Both the position numbers and the translations under genes were made by a program. Positions 18,188 to 28,052 of a stretch of 64,000 nt of DNA are shown one piece after another. The DNA comes from Bacillota bacterium (lineage in GTDB: Bacteria; Bacillota; Clostridia; Acetivibrionales; JANLFN01): assembly GCA_023397675.1 (NCBI GenBank), contig JAEWTV010000042.1, positions 5,935-69,934 of the forward strand, read 5' to 3'. The stretch's first letter is position 1, and the number at the start of each line of letters is the position of its first letter. A model generated the notes under the pieces. That model saw nothing but the letters and a program-made list of their open reading frames with translations. It had not been told where the DNA came from and did no database searches.

Positions 18188-19048
18188 TTATGGTGTTGTT
18201 GTGGTAGCTTTTGGACTTACTGAATAAATACTTTCAACCGGTACATAAACATCATCAAGAACAACATCAATGGATCCCTCTGAATCAAAAGTAAAACTTT
18301 TAAGGTTTGCCTTAACGGGAACTTCAGTGCCTGTATCAGCATCCTTAATTATAAGTGTTACCTGTTTGTCAGTACCATTCTTAGCAGCTTCAAGATAAGT
18401 CTTAATACGGTCTCTGTCGGTATAAGAATCATCACCGTCTATATAACCAGAAACTTTGACCTTCACATTATCCATAACTGCATAGTCCTCATATGCTCCC
18501 TTTTCAATTGACTTTACATTACCTGATACGTCAATGATATCACCTGTACTTGAGTCATATACAGCTCCTTTGGCATTGAAGCCTATGAGATTTGTATAAG
18601 TTGAAATGCTTGTATCAGTTGATCCTCTTGCATCGCTTACTGCAGTAATGTTTTCGATAGGAACATCTTTACCTTTTACTACAACATAGGTCTTTCCTTC
18701 CTTTACCTTTACACTGCTAACAGTACCTGATATAGAACTGGTCTTATTTGTTTCCTCATCAGTCAGGCTTCCTTCTACATGCTTGCCTATCAATGAAAAT
18801 CCCTGTGATTGAGTCATACTGCTGCTCATGTTCTGCATTTGTTCAAGCGAGCTGAACTGAGCCATTTGTCCTATGAATTCCTTATCATCCGTAGGATTCA
18901 AAGGATCCTGATATCTCAGCTGAGTTACCAGAAGAGTCAGAAACTCCTGTTTCCCAAGCTTGCCTGTGTTTCTGTTGGAAGTTTGGTTTGCTGTTTTTTG
19001 AATTATCTGCTCAATTGTATTGGAACTTGAAACATCAGTAACTGCCAT
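18188..19048 (-). CDS. flgD: Flagellar hook assembly scaffold FlgD
   Basis: FlgD caps the growing hook. The N-terminal segment LGKQEFLTLLVTQLRYQDPLNP (residues 32-53) is the FlgD signature, followed by EFIGQMAQFSSLEQMQNM. The remaining ~200 residues are divergent and beta-rich, longer than in Bacillus, with Thr/Asp-rich repeats. GGAGG lies just upstream of ATG 19048. It sits between fliK and the TIGR02530 gene in the usual order. Confidence 0.93.
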   Translation of the reverse strand: MAVTDVSSSNTIEQIIQKTANQTSNRNTGKLGKQEFLTLLVTQLRYQDPLNPTDDKEFIGQMAQFSSLEQMQNMSSSMTQSQGFSLIGKHVEGSLTDEETNKTSSISGTVSSVKVKEGKTYVVVKGKDVPIENITAVSDARGSTDTSISTYTNLIGFNAKGAVYDSSTGDIIDVSGNVKSIEKGAYEDYAVMDNVKVKVSGYIDGDDSYTDRDRIKTYLEAAKNGTDKQVTLIIKDADTGTEVPVKANLKSFTFDSEGSIDVVLDDVYVPVESIYSVSPKATTTTP

Positions 19049-19061
19049 TAATTTGCACCTC

Positions 19062-20657
19062 CTATGCTGTAAGATTTATTTTGCTTGATGTTGTCCAGTC
19101 ATATGGATTAATCCTTTGGGCTGAACTGCTTACTTCTTCAACAGTTGTAATAGTTCTATTACCTAATCCGTTCACCTTATTGCCTGCTGGCTTGCTTTCC
19201 TGTGAATAGCCGTCATTTCTGCCGAATCTGCGTTCACTTCCCTGCTGGCCTACTGAAACGCTGAAGTTCTGAACCGCTAAACCCTGCTTTTCAAGGGAAT
19301 CCTTGAGAAGCTGCATGTTGCTTTCAAGAACCTGTTTTACCTGTTGGCTTTCAGCAACAAATTGAGCTGTTACTATACCACGTTCAGTAATTACCTTTAA
19401 TGAAAGCTTACCGAGCGATTCAGGCTTAAGATCAATTACCATTTCGGATTTTTCACCGTTAGTCAAAACCTTTGCCTTTTCAATAACCTGGTTAACTATT
19501 TCATTTTTAGTAACAGGAAACGCCTTTTCTGTCTTGTTAACTGTATTTGCCTTCAAATCAGCCTGTGGTTGATTAATTGCTGAAGCCGGTTGATTATTTA
19601 CTGCTTCCTTATTATTATCGGCTGTTGTAACAGTTTCCTTTACAGAAGTTTCCTTCGGAGCGTCTGTTTTTACTTCTTTTGCTCTGGTTTCAGCTGCATT
19701 TGCGTTTTGAGGCTTACTTATTTCATCCTTGCTGCCTTCTTGACTAGTACCGTTTTGTGCCTGGTTTTCAGTATTGTTTTCGGGAACCGCAGATACGGTA
19801 TCTTTTGAAACTGAGGCTGTTATTTTTTCCATTGCTGACTTAACACTTTGTGCAAGATCATCATAAAACTTTTTAGGATCATCCTTAAGCTTCACTGTAA
19901 AGTCCTGTATTACGCCTTTAAGCTCATTCAGCAGCTGTTTTATATCAGCAGCAGCATCATTTTTTGTTTCTGCTACAGCTGCAACAGCTTGCTTTTGTAC
20001 TTCAGCAGGTTTTATTTCATTGTTTTGAGTTAAAGGTTTCTGTACAGTTTCACCGTCTTTTAATGCTTCAAGCTGCTTTGAAATAAGCTGTGTTATTTCG
20101 GTTAATGTTTGTTTCTGATCATTATCCAAACCAAGCATTGAAGACAGCTTATCTATAGCTTCATCCGATTTAGATGGATCTGCCAGGTCTTGGGCCTTTA
20201 TACCAAGACTCTCAAAAAGTTTTGAAAGCTTTGATGCATCAATACCAAGTACACCTGCAAGACTTTGAATAACCTCGTTTGATTTAGCATCATCAGCCTT
20301 GTCTTCCCCGAAATCAGTTACTTTTTCCTTTGCATCGGAATAATTCCTTATTTCTTTCGAATCATCACTTACATCCTGTTGAGATTGCACAACTTTGTTT
20401 GTGCTGGCACTTTTGAAGGTTTTAAAGTTATCATCCTTAATATCATTATTAGTATTGTTTAAGGCAGAGGGTTTTTGTCTGGATGTGTTGTCTCTTACTT
20501 TTTCCGAAGCACCTCCCAACATTTCCTTAAAGGACGAAACACTTTTTCTGTCATCGGATTTCAATGATTTGAGATCTGTTACCTGAGACGCTGAAACCTG
20601 TGGTGCAGAAACAGGGAAGATTTTTGAAAGATCCAGTGCATTGTTCTGATTTATCAT
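19062..20657 (-). CDS. fliK: Flagellar hook-length control protein FliK
   Basis: FliK is the secreted ruler that sets hook length and triggers the FlhB switch. The 531 residues are mostly low-complexity Lys/Asp/Asn/Ala/Gln, typical for the ruler part. The C-terminal Flg_hook domain (about 395-475) contains MVIDLKPESLGKLSLKVI and VAESQQVKQVLESN. The identification rests on that C-terminal domain plus position between motE and flgD. GGAGG precedes the start. Confidence 0.93.
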   Translation of the reverse strand: MINQNNALDLSKIFPVSAPQVSASQVTDLKSLKSDDRKSVSSFKEMLGGASEKVRDNTSRQKPSALNNTNNDIKDDNFKTFKSASTNKVVQSQQDVSDDSKEIRNYSDAKEKVTDFGEDKADDAKSNEVIQSLAGVLGIDASKLSKLFESLGIKAQDLADPSKSDEAIDKLSSMLGLDNDQKQTLTEITQLISKQLEALKDGETVQKPLTQNNEIKPAEVQKQAVAAVAETKNDAAADIKQLLNELKGVIQDFTVKLKDDPKKFYDDLAQSVKSAMEKITASVSKDTVSAVPENNTENQAQNGTSQEGSKDEISKPQNANAAETRAKEVKTDAPKETSVKETVTTADNNKEAVNNQPASAINQPQADLKANTVNKTEKAFPVTKNEIVNQVIEKAKVLTNGEKSEMVIDLKPESLGKLSLKVITERGIVTAQFVAESQQVKQVLESNMQLLKDSLEKQGLAVQNFSVSVGQQGSERRFGRNDGYSQESKPAGNKVNGLGNRTITTVEEVSSSAQRINPYDWTTSSKINLTA

Positions 20658-20707
20658 GTTTTCACCTCCTTATATTGTTTTTATATAGTAGACGGCTTTT
20701 TACACCG

Positions 20708-21529
20708 TTACTGACCTGTTTTTGTAGTAATGTAAGCCTTGGAAAGCTTGTCTGTTACAGTTGCAGCGAACTGTGAACTCATGGATGAAATTATGTTGGA
20801 AGCAGCATTACTGCTCATATTTTTCAATATTGATATAATCAAATCCATTTTTGAACTGCCCATTTGTTCAAGTATCTTTGCTGCAGATTCCGGTTCCATT
20901 GTAGAATAAAGCTTTGCAAAATCAATTGCTTCCTGTGTAGCTTTTTGTTGCTTCATGATTTGCTCATATACCTGCTTTGCAACGTCGGGGCTTACTTGTT
21001 CAAAATAACTCTTGAAAGCTGTCTTATCTCCAGAGGCAACTATTTCATCAACCTTTTTCTTGTAATCATCAAGCTGTTTTTGTTTTGTATCGCTATCTGC
21101 CTTCATTTTGTCATTTTCAGACTTTATCTTATCGTAATCTGCCTTTGCTTTCTCAAGCTCAGCAAGCTTTTTGTTTGCCTCATCAAGCTGCTTTTTCATT
21201 TCATCCCTGGATTTTTTTATATCGGTATATTTGGATCTGATTTCTTCGTCGGTTAATTTAGCAGGATCATCTGGGTCGGGCTCCTTTGGGAGCATCCAGT
21301 TTATAATAGGAATATTTTTAAGCGTATTTTTATTCTTTTCGGCAAAACCAGCGATATTGTTGTGAATAATAATATAAAAAGCCCCACCGACGACCACAAT
21401 TATTATTGCTAATGCGGTCAGGAAAGCAAAAAGATAAAATTTAATATTCTTCTTCTCGCTTCCTTGCGGTGTAGGGCCTTGATCAGTCTTATCCGTCAGA
21501 ACTGATGCACTTTTTTTAGTTTTTGCCAT
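20708..21529 (-). CDS. MotE/YlxF-family flagellar protein with MgtE N-like domain
   Basis: The 273-residue product has a membrane helix at about 31-56, a long coiled coil (about 90-170, rich in Lys/Asp/Glu), then a helical MgtE_N/FliG-like domain ending AKILEQMGSSKMDLIISILKNM. This matches the YlxF/MotE family encoded between fliJ and fliK in Firmicutes. In other bacteria MotE chaperones MotC; here a role in flagellar or stator assembly is inferred. It is not a magnesium transporter, since it lacks the channel domain. Confidence 0.85.
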   Translation of the reverse strand: MAKTKKSASVLTDKTDQGPTPQGSEKKNIKFYLFAFLTALAIIIVVVGGAFYIIIHNNIAGFAEKNKNTLKNIPIINWMLPKEPDPDDPAKLTDEEIRSKYTDIKKSRDEMKKQLDEANKKLAELEKAKADYDKIKSENDKMKADSDTKQKQLDDYKKKVDEIVASGDKTAFKSYFEQVSPDVAKQVYEQIMKQQKATQEAIDFAKLYSTMEPESAAKILEQMGSSKMDLIISILKNMSSNAASNIISSMSSQFAATVTDKLSKAYITTKTGQ

Positions 21530-21540
21530 TTCATTCCTCT

Positions 21541-21984
21541 TTACGTATCATTTGTATATTTAAAATTTACTACTTCATCACTTACCAATTGTTCATCCTT
21601 GATTAGGTTTTCCGTAAACTCTTTGAATTTCTTTTCCCGTAGTTTTTCAAGTATTTCTCTTTCCTGCATTGCTTTTATTAGCTGTTCTCTATATTTATCG
21701 ACAATTATTAATGCTTTGTTAATATTTTCTTTTTGATATTCAGCCTTATCTTTAAGATGAGATATGTATGAACTGTATTTCTTAAGCTTATCCACTCTGA
21801 TTCCCTTTTCTGAATCAGAACTCATTTTGTTCATACATTCTTCCTGCTCCTCCAGTATCAGCCTTAAAACCTGTTTTTCATCCTCAAGCTTTTTGGTAGC
21901 CTTACCGAGTTCATTCTTAAGATTATCTTCAATCTGAATTTTCAGATTAAGTACCGATTGCATCCTGAATACAAATTTCGGCAT
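21541..21984 (-). CDS. fliJ: Flagellar export chaperone FliJ
   Basis: This 147-residue protein is almost entirely alpha-helical coiled coil with no membrane segment, opening with FVFRMQSVLNLKIQIEDNLKNEL as FliJ proteins do. FliJ is the central stalk of the FliI ATPase ring and helps deliver export substrates. It starts 33 bases after fliI and ends 11 bases before motE. The family is weakly conserved, so gene order is part of the evidence. Confidence 0.9.
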   Translation of the reverse strand: MPKFVFRMQSVLNLKIQIEDNLKNELGKATKKLEDEKQVLRLILEEQEECMNKMSSDSEKGIRVDKLKKYSSYISHLKDKAEYQKENINKALIIVDKYREQLIKAMQEREILEKLREKKFKEFTENLIKDEQLVSDEVVNFKYTNDT

Positions 21985-22017
21985 TATTCAATCTCCGTTA
22001 AAAGTATAAATTTAATG

Positions 22018-23331
22018 CTATTGCAGAACCTGTGCCAGCATTTCACATATTTCATCATAGGTATAATTGTCATGAGTGCCTTGTTCAAGGAATCCGATGA
22101 TGTTATCTATTACGCTTATGGCATAATCAATCTTCTCACTGCTTCCTCTGACATATGCCCCGATGTTTATAAGGTCTTCAGAGTCCTTATATATAGCCAT
22201 CGCTTTTTTTATTTCATTGGAGATTTTCCTGTGCTCAGGTGTGGTAACATCCGACATTACCCTGCTTATGCTTGCAAGAACATCAATTGCAGGATATTGA
22301 TTACGGTTTGCCAATGCCCTTGAAAGTACTATATGCCCATCAAGTATACCCCTCGCGGCATCAGTAACCGGCTCGTTCATGTCATCGCCGTCTACCAGAA
22401 CCGTATAGAGGCCCGTAATGGAACCCTTTTCAGAATTTCCCGATCTTTCAAGTAATTTGGGGAAGGTAGCAAATACAGAAGGGGTATATCCCCTTGACAC
22501 CGGAGGTTCTCCAATTGCAAGGCCTACCTCTCTTTGAGCCATTGCGAATCTGGTCAGAGAATCCATCATTAAAAGCACGTCCTTATTTTGGTCTCTGAAG
22601 TATTCCGCAATAGCTGTGGCCAGCAAAGCTCCCTTAAGCCTTATCAAAGCCGGCTGGTCTGAAGTCGCTACAACTACCACTGACCGTGAAAGTCCTTCTT
22701 CCTTCAAGTCTTTTTCTATGAATTCGCGTACCTCTCTGCCTCGTTCTCCTATAAGTGCAATTACGTTTATATCCGCTTTGGTATTTCTTGCAATCATACC
22801 GACAAGCGTACTCTTTCCGACACCGCTGCCGGCAAATATGCCCATTCTCTGGCCCTTTCCCACTGTTAGCAGCCCATCAATAGCCTTGATTCCAAGGGAA
22901 AGGGGTTCAGATATACGTTTCCTTGTAAGAGGATGTGGAGGTTTCTGATTGACGGGATAATATTTTTCTATATCAAGAGGTCCCTTGTCATCTATTGGGT
23001 TACCTAGTCCGTCCAATACCCTTCCGACAAGATTTTTACCTACGCCGACACTCAGACTATCTCCTGTTGCTATTACAGTAGCTCCCGGTCCGATTCCGCT
23101 CATATCTCCCAAAGGCATAAGAAGAACCCTGCTGTCCCTGAATCCAACAACTTCTGAAATTATTTCAGTGTTATTTCTTACCGTACGGATTCTGCAAAGC
23201 TCCCCAATACTTACTTCCGGACCTTCAGATTCAATTGTGAGACCTACAACTTTTGTAACTCTACCCTTATATTCCACAAAATCATTCTCTCGGAGTACCT
23301 TGTAGTATTTCTCGAAGTTAACACCTGCCAT
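22018..23331 (-). CDS. fliI: Flagellar export ATPase FliI
   Basis: FliI is the F1-beta-like hexameric ATPase of the export apparatus. Walker A is at residues 168-175 (GSGVGKST), followed by the conserved ALIGERGREVREFI and Walker B DVLLMMDSLTRFAMAQRE. At 437 residues it has full length, with an N-terminal beta barrel. It follows fliH after 63 bases and precedes fliJ. V/F-type ATP synthase subunits are excluded by context and by the QREVGLAIGEPP segment. Confidence 0.97.
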   Translation of the reverse strand: MAGVNFEKYYKVLRENDFVEYKGRVTKVVGLTIESEGPEVSIGELCRIRTVRNNTEIISEVVGFRDSRVLLMPLGDMSGIGPGATVIATGDSLSVGVGKNLVGRVLDGLGNPIDDKGPLDIEKYYPVNQKPPHPLTRKRISEPLSLGIKAIDGLLTVGKGQRMGIFAGSGVGKSTLVGMIARNTKADINVIALIGERGREVREFIEKDLKEEGLSRSVVVVATSDQPALIRLKGALLATAIAEYFRDQNKDVLLMMDSLTRFAMAQREVGLAIGEPPVSRGYTPSVFATFPKLLERSGNSEKGSITGLYTVLVDGDDMNEPVTDAARGILDGHIVLSRALANRNQYPAIDVLASISRVMSDVTTPEHRKISNEIKKAMAIYKDSEDLINIGAYVRGSSEKIDYAISVIDNIIGFLEQGTHDNYTYDEICEMLAQVLQ

Positions 23332-23394
23332 ACTACCTCCAAATAAAACACATATTGGCTGTATGTTCCAAAATTCCCGTAAAAGAAAAAAAAG

Positions 23395-24153
23395 CTACTG
23401 CCCTTTTATTTTTTTGAATGCTTCTTCTATCTTTTTCATTTTAGTCTCAACACCGGCATCGATAGTACCGAATAAGGTTTCAACAAGGCAGTCACCCTCA
23501 TTCAGGGATGCATCCTTTTTAACCTCAAATTCAGGAGCTCCCTGAATCATAGACCTAAGCACATCTATGTTGTCCATTATATATGGATAATCATCCTGGG
23601 ATACTCTTAATACAATACCTTCCTTATTAGAGCATTTTTCAAAAGCCTGTTTTATTAGATAAAGAATATCTTCCTTATTTATGCTTATTTCAGTACATAT
23701 AACCTTTTTTGCTATTTCAAGTATTACATCAACAGTATCGTTCTCAATGCTTTCAAGTATTTTATTATAATCCTGACCGGCTTGGAGTTTTATATTTTCA
23801 GCCTCCTGCAGTAAAGCCGCATACTCACTTTTTGCTGCATTCAAGCCATCTTCGTAACCCTTTTGCCATGCTTCTTCCGTTACAGTTGTTTTAAGCGCAT
23901 TAATCTCAGTCTCTGCAGTTGCTATCAGGTTGTCAGCCTCGTGTTTTGCCTCTTCAATTATCATTTCGGCCTGCTCACGAGCTTTATCAGTCAACTCCCG
24001 GGGATCCTGCTCCCTTACAACATCTTCTTCTGCTGCAATATCCTCTATTTCATTCAAAGAAACCTTCCTGATTGACTCAAAATTCAGCGGAGCTTTTATT
24101 TCAAACGGAGAGCCTACATTTACCTGATAATTCTTAAATATTTTATTAGACAA
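23395..24153 (-). CDS. fliH: Flagellar export ATPase regulator FliH
   Basis: FliH is the peripheral stalk that binds FliI and tethers it to the C-ring. The 252-residue product has an N-terminal variable region, a long helical Glu/Ala/Lys-rich segment (about 50-130, including EQAEMIIEEAKHEADNLIATA) and a C-terminal ATP synthase delta-like domain. Its start overlaps the fliG stop by eight bases. Homologues diverge, but order between fliG and fliI is decisive. Confidence 0.92.
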   Translation of the reverse strand: MSNKIFKNYQVNVGSPFEIKAPLNFESIRKVSLNEIEDIAAEEDVVREQDPRELTDKAREQAEMIIEEAKHEADNLIATAETEINALKTTVTEEAWQKGYEDGLNAAKSEYAALLQEAENIKLQAGQDYNKILESIENDTVDVILEIAKKVICTEISINKEDILYLIKQAFEKCSNKEGIVLRVSQDDYPYIMDNIDVLRSMIQGAPEFEVKKDASLNEGDCLVETLFGTIDAGVETKMKKIEEAFKKIKGQ

Positions 24154-25168
24154 TTATTTCATCTCCCCCGCCTCTGGATATGACTATTTCGCCAGCATCT
24201 TCAAGTTTTCTGATTACGTTAACTATCTTCTGCTGTGCTTCTTCAACATCCTTCAGTCTTACAGGTCCCATAAACTCGATATCTTCCTTGATCATTTCAA
24301 CCAAACGTTTGGACATGTTGCCAAATACAGTCTTCTGTACTTCTTCTGTAGATCCTTTGAGGGCAACCGCCAGCTGGTTATTATCAATTTCTCTGAGGAA
24401 TCTCTGTATGGACCTGTTATCCAGAGTGAGAATATCTTCAAATACAAACATTCGCTTCTTAATTTCTTCAGCAAGGTCTGCATCTTCAATTTCCAAGGTT
24501 TCCATAATATATTTTTCAGTACCTCTGTCTACAGAGTTGAGGACATCAACAATAGACTGGATACCGCCTGCAGCAGTATAATCCTCTGTAACCAGGGATG
24601 AAAGCTTTTTCTCAAGAACCCTTTCTACTTCCTTTATAACTTCAGGTGATGTTCTGTCCATAGTAGCTATTCTTCTTGCAACATCAGCCTGCTTGTCTTG
24701 AGGGAGTGCAGAAAGGACAATTGCCGACTGCTGTGGTCTTAAATAGGCAAGAATTAGTGCTATTGTCTGAGGATGCTCATTCTGAATAAAGTTTAACAGC
24801 TGAGAAGGGTCAGCCTTACGCACAAAATCAAAAGGCCTTACCTGCAGGGAAACAGTCAGCTTATTAATGATATCAAGTGCTTTCTGTGAGCCAAGTGCCT
24901 TTTCTAAAATGTCCTTGGCATAACCGATACCACCTTCGGCAATGTATTCCTGTGCAAGACATACCTGATAGAATTCCTCAAGTACCTTTTCCTTCTCTTC
25001 AGGGGTAACAGTCCTTATATTGGCTATTTCAAGTGTCAGTTGCTCAATTTCTTCTTCTTTAAGGTGCTTGAAAATTTCAGCGGACCTTTCCGGCCCCAGT
25101 GAAATTAACAACATTGCAGCTTTTTCTTTTCCTGAATGTTCAGATTTCATAGCACTGCCCCTGGCCAA
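24146..25168 (-). CDS. fliG: Flagellar motor switch protein FliG
   Basis: FliG is the rotor protein contacting both FliF and the stator. It shows the EHPQ motif (NEHPQTIALILAYL) in the middle domain and the charged C-terminal torque helix region FVFEDILTLDNRSIQRFLREID. I chose the TTG at 25168 (MARGSAMKSEHSGKEKAAML): GAGGTG sits six bases upstream and family members usually begin MAR. A GTG at 25177 overlaps that ribosome site. It overlaps fliH by eight bases. Confidence 0.94.
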   Translation of the reverse strand: MARGSAMKSEHSGKEKAAMLLISLGPERSAEIFKHLKEEEIEQLTLEIANIRTVTPEEKEKVLEEFYQVCLAQEYIAEGGIGYAKDILEKALGSQKALDIINKLTVSLQVRPFDFVRKADPSQLLNFIQNEHPQTIALILAYLRPQQSAIVLSALPQDKQADVARRIATMDRTSPEVIKEVERVLEKKLSSLVTEDYTAAGGIQSIVDVLNSVDRGTEKYIMETLEIEDADLAEEIKKRMFVFEDILTLDNRSIQRFLREIDNNQLAVALKGSTEEVQKTVFGNMSKRLVEMIKEDIEFMGPVRLKDVEEAQQKIVNVIRKLEDAGEIVISRGGGDEIIV

Positions 25169-25215
25169 ATTTATCACCTCAAGTTTTCTTTAGTGTTAAC
25201 ATAAATTTTAAAGCA

Positions 25216-26808
25216 TTATTCCCAATCGTCTGAAAGCCAATTTCTCAAAAGCTGTGCAACAGCATCCGGTTTTTGCTTAACAAATTTTTCAATCTGTTTC
25301 TTGACTTCAGACCTTTCTTCTATCTCAATTTCAGGAACCGGCTCACCCATGGCTTCCGGAACTATAAACTTAGGACCCGAAGCTGTAGCAAGCTGTGAGG
25401 TTGTAATTTCTTCTTCCATAACCTCGGACTTCTTTTTTCTTGGAACTGCAGCTACAATGAGTCCGATTATAAGTAACAGCATAAGTACGAAGAAGCCGTA
25501 TGAATTTATAAATTTGCTGAGCTTATCGGTAAATGATTCTGTTACAGTCTGAACAGGAGCAAGCTTATACTTGTTTACAGAAATATTTGCAGCCGGTATT
25601 CCGGTAGCCTTGCTTACGTCATTCTTAAACTGGGTAATATAAGCATCGGTAAGCTTACTGGCATCAGGAACTCTTCTTCCATAGTATATAAGAACAGTTG
25701 CTGTTGACTTGTCAGTTAGAGTACCCATAGCCTTTTCCTGCTCTATTGTCGACCTTGTATAATCAAAGGTCTGATCAGTAGTCGTTTTTGAATAACTTCC
25801 ACCAGCATTGGTTCCGGTAGGATATGAAGGTGTATTACCGTTACCGGGATTGCTTGCTGTTCCTGCTGCTCCACCTGTAGTTGCTCCATTCGCGGTTTCT
25901 TTAGTACCCTTATTTGTAATAAGTGCTCCACCATCCATACCTTCCGGCTTTTGAACTGTTTGAGTAAGAGATTTATTCTTATTGAAATCAAGAATAGGAT
26001 TGGCACTGACCTTAATAGTATCAAAGTCATCTACTCCGTTACTATATAAATCATATACCTTCTTTTCAAGTTCAAGTCTCTTTGCATTTTCAAGTTTTGT
26101 TTGTGTGCTTGTATCTGAAGAAACGCCATCTGCTTCTGTATTAAGCGGTATGGCATTATTGTCAACTACTGTAACATTCTTGGGATCAAGGTTATCAACA
26201 CTATGTGATACCATCTGAACAATTCCCTTTACCTGTTCAGATGTCAGTTCAGTTTTTGGTGTTACCTGAACATAAGCTGTAGGTTTTGATGTTTGGTTAT
26301 CCTTACTGAGAAAGTAGGTTTGCTCGGGTAATGCAAGTTCAACATCAGCATCCTTTAAAACATCGCTGAAATCCTCTTTGAGCTTGTTCTTTAAAGTATT
26401 TTTCTCATAATTGTCCCATAACTTTTTCCTGTCGGCATCAGTAGTAGTAACGCCAATCATTTTAAAAGCATCTTCGAATGATACGCCTGATTTTGGATAA
26501 CCGCTTTGGATAAGTGCAATCTGGGCTTTATTGTTATCACCCGATTTGACATAAATTCCCGACCCGTTATCCCTGAGATCATAAGCTATCTTGGATGAAT
26601 CAAGAATTTTGGTCATTTCACCGATTTCTTTTGCGTCACTGCTATGTACAAGAGCAACATAATTAGGCTTTGCTGCTATGACAATAAAAATTGTGATTGC
26701 AAGAACAATAATCGATGAAATAACAATAATTCTGGTTTTCTGGGACTTTTCAAGCTTACCCCAAAAATCCTTTAGCTGGTTTTTCACTTTTGTAAAAATT
26801 TCTGGCAT
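25216..26808 (-). CDS. fliF: Flagellar MS-ring protein FliF
   Basis: FliF forms the MS-ring in the membrane. It has 530 residues with membrane helices at about 25-47 and 440-460. Two YscJ/FliF ring-building motifs lie between them (VALVHSSDAKEIGEM; DVELALPEQTYFLS). A Gly/Ser/Thr/Asn-rich low-complexity loop lies around 305-345. The C-terminal cytoplasmic tail binds FliG, which is encoded next. The gene starts 58 bases after fliE. Confidence 0.96.
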   Translation of the reverse strand: MPEIFTKVKNQLKDFWGKLEKSQKTRIIVISSIIVLAITIFIVIAAKPNYVALVHSSDAKEIGEMTKILDSSKIAYDLRDNGSGIYVKSGDNNKAQIALIQSGYPKSGVSFEDAFKMIGVTTTDADRKKLWDNYEKNTLKNKLKEDFSDVLKDADVELALPEQTYFLSKDNQTSKPTAYVQVTPKTELTSEQVKGIVQMVSHSVDNLDPKNVTVVDNNAIPLNTEADGVSSDTSTQTKLENAKRLELEKKVYDLYSNGVDDFDTIKVSANPILDFNKNKSLTQTVQKPEGMDGGALITNKGTKETANGATTGGAAGTASNPGNGNTPSYPTGTNAGGSYSKTTTDQTFDYTRSTIEQEKAMGTLTDKSTATVLIYYGRRVPDASKLTDAYITQFKNDVSKATGIPAANISVNKYKLAPVQTVTESFTDKLSKFINSYGFFVLMLLLIIGLIVAAVPRKKKSEVMEEEITTSQLATASGPKFIVPEAMGEPVPEIEIEERSEVKKQIEKFVKQKPDAVAQLLRNWLSDDWE

Positions 26809-26866
26809 TTTTAACCCACCACCCTATTACAATAAGGTTTTTCTTTTGTATATTAAATAAAAATAA

Positions 26867-27172
26867 TTAAACCTGCATTCTCATGATTTCCTGATATGCA
26901 TCAAGAACCTTATTTCTTATTTCCATTGTAAGATCAAGAGCCAGGCCTGCTTTAGCCGAAGCATTGAAAACCTCAATAATATTATCCGTCTTACCTGCAG
27001 CAAAATCATTTGCAATTTGTTCTGACTGCAATTGTAAATCATTAACCTGATTTATGGCGCTATTCAGGTAATTGCTAAAATCGGTTCCGGTACTTTGACT
27101 GCTTTGTTTTAGTTCATCTATTGTAAGAGGTACTTTCGGTATTGAACCTATACCTATTCCATTTACAGCCAT
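26867..27172 (-). CDS. fliE: Flagellar hook-basal body protein FliE
   Basis: FliE links the MS-ring to the rod. The 101-residue product shows the diagnostic C-terminal region SAKAGLALDLTMEIRNKVLDAYQEIMRMQV. No signal peptide is seen, as expected for a flagellar export substrate. It sits between flgC and fliF in standard order, 31 bases after flgC. Confidence 0.95.
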   Translation of the reverse strand: MAVNGIGIGSIPKVPLTIDELKQSSQSTGTDFSNYLNSAINQVNDLQLQSEQIANDFAAGKTDNIIEVFNASAKAGLALDLTMEIRNKVLDAYQEIMRMQV

Positions 27173-27203
27173 TTTTAAGCCTCCATTTTAAAACATTTTA
27201 AAC

Positions 27204-27647
27204 TTATTTACCTATATCAAGTGTTTTCATAGCCAGCTGTTTTGTTGCGTCAATAGCAGTTACGTTTGCTTCATACGCTCTTGTAGCTGCAATCATATCC
27301 ACCATTTCAGTAACGACATCTACATTTGGCATTTCAACATAACCTTCTTCGTTTGCTTCAGGATTTCCGGGATCATAAACTTGTTTGAAAGGAGTCTGAT
27401 CTTCAATTATTTTTGCTACCCTTACCCCACTTCCTGCCAAAAGATTTTTACTGCTTTCGGAAAGATAATCTGAAAAAGGAGCCGAGGCCGAGCGTTCCTC
27501 AAAAAGAACCACTTTTCTTCTATACGGAGTCCCGCTATCTGTTTTTGTTGTATTTACGTTTGCAATGTTTTGTGAAATTGTATCCATTCTGAGACGTTCA
27601 GCTGTAAGAGCTGATGCACTTATATCCAAAGAATTAAAGAAGCCCAT
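27204..27647 (-). CDS. flgC: Flagellar proximal rod protein FlgC
   Basis: The 147-residue proximal rod subunit has N-terminal rod motif DISASALTAERLRMDTISQNIANVNTT-type residues (9-35). Its C-terminus, NVDVVTEMVDMIAATRAYEANVTAID, is conserved across rod and hook proteins. It lies three bases downstream of flgB and 31 bases upstream of fliE. Length matches FlgC rather than FlgB, FlgG or FlgE. Confidence 0.95.
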   Translation of the reverse strand: MGFFNSLDISASALTAERLRMDTISQNIANVNTTKTDSGTPYRRKVVLFEERSASAPFSDYLSESSKNLLAGSGVRVAKIIEDQTPFKQVYDPGNPEANEEGYVEMPNVDVVTEMVDMIAATRAYEANVTAIDATKQLAMKTLDIGK

Positions 27648-27650
27648 TTA

Positions 27651-28052
27651 TTATCTTCTCCCCTCTGTTATAACAGTCCTAAGACTTTTATATTTTGAGT
27701 TCAATGCATCGGTAAGTACATTGTATTTGATAGAGTTTTTTGCAAGCTGAGCAGCTTCACTGTCAGGATCGACATTGTTTCCGTCAAGTCTCATGCTGAG
27801 AGCAGAATTATCCTCCTCTACACTGATATCAATGTCATCGATATTAATCTTACTGGTATCAGTATGGTTGGAATTGACAGATGTAGCATTATCCATTGCT
27901 TCTTTTAGGCGTTGTTCAAAAGGCACATCCTTGCGTTTATAGCCAGGAGTTTCTACGTTGGCAAGATTTTGAGATATGGCTTCATTTCTGGCCCATGTGG
28001 CATTTAAAGATTTTTCAAGAATTTTCGTGCTGTTAAATAGTCTGTCAAACAT
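27651..28052 (-). CDS. flgB: Flagellar proximal rod protein FlgB
   Basis: FlgB is the first gene of the fla/che string and encodes a 133-residue rod protein. MFDRLFNSTKILEKSLNATW and then QNLANVETPGYKRKDV are the family's start region. I use ATG 28052, with a purine-rich GGGGGTG six bases upstream; a TTG at 28067 overlaps that site. Two short hairpins sit immediately upstream (28070-28102), so the leader may be structured. The gene is preceded by the topA-trmFO terminator. Confidence 0.94.
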   Translation of the reverse strand: MFDRLFNSTKILEKSLNATWARNEAISQNLANVETPGYKRKDVPFEQRLKEAMDNATSVNSNHTDTSKINIDDIDISVEEDNSALSMRLDGNNVDPDSEAAQLAKNSIKYNVLTDALNSKYKSLRTVITEGRR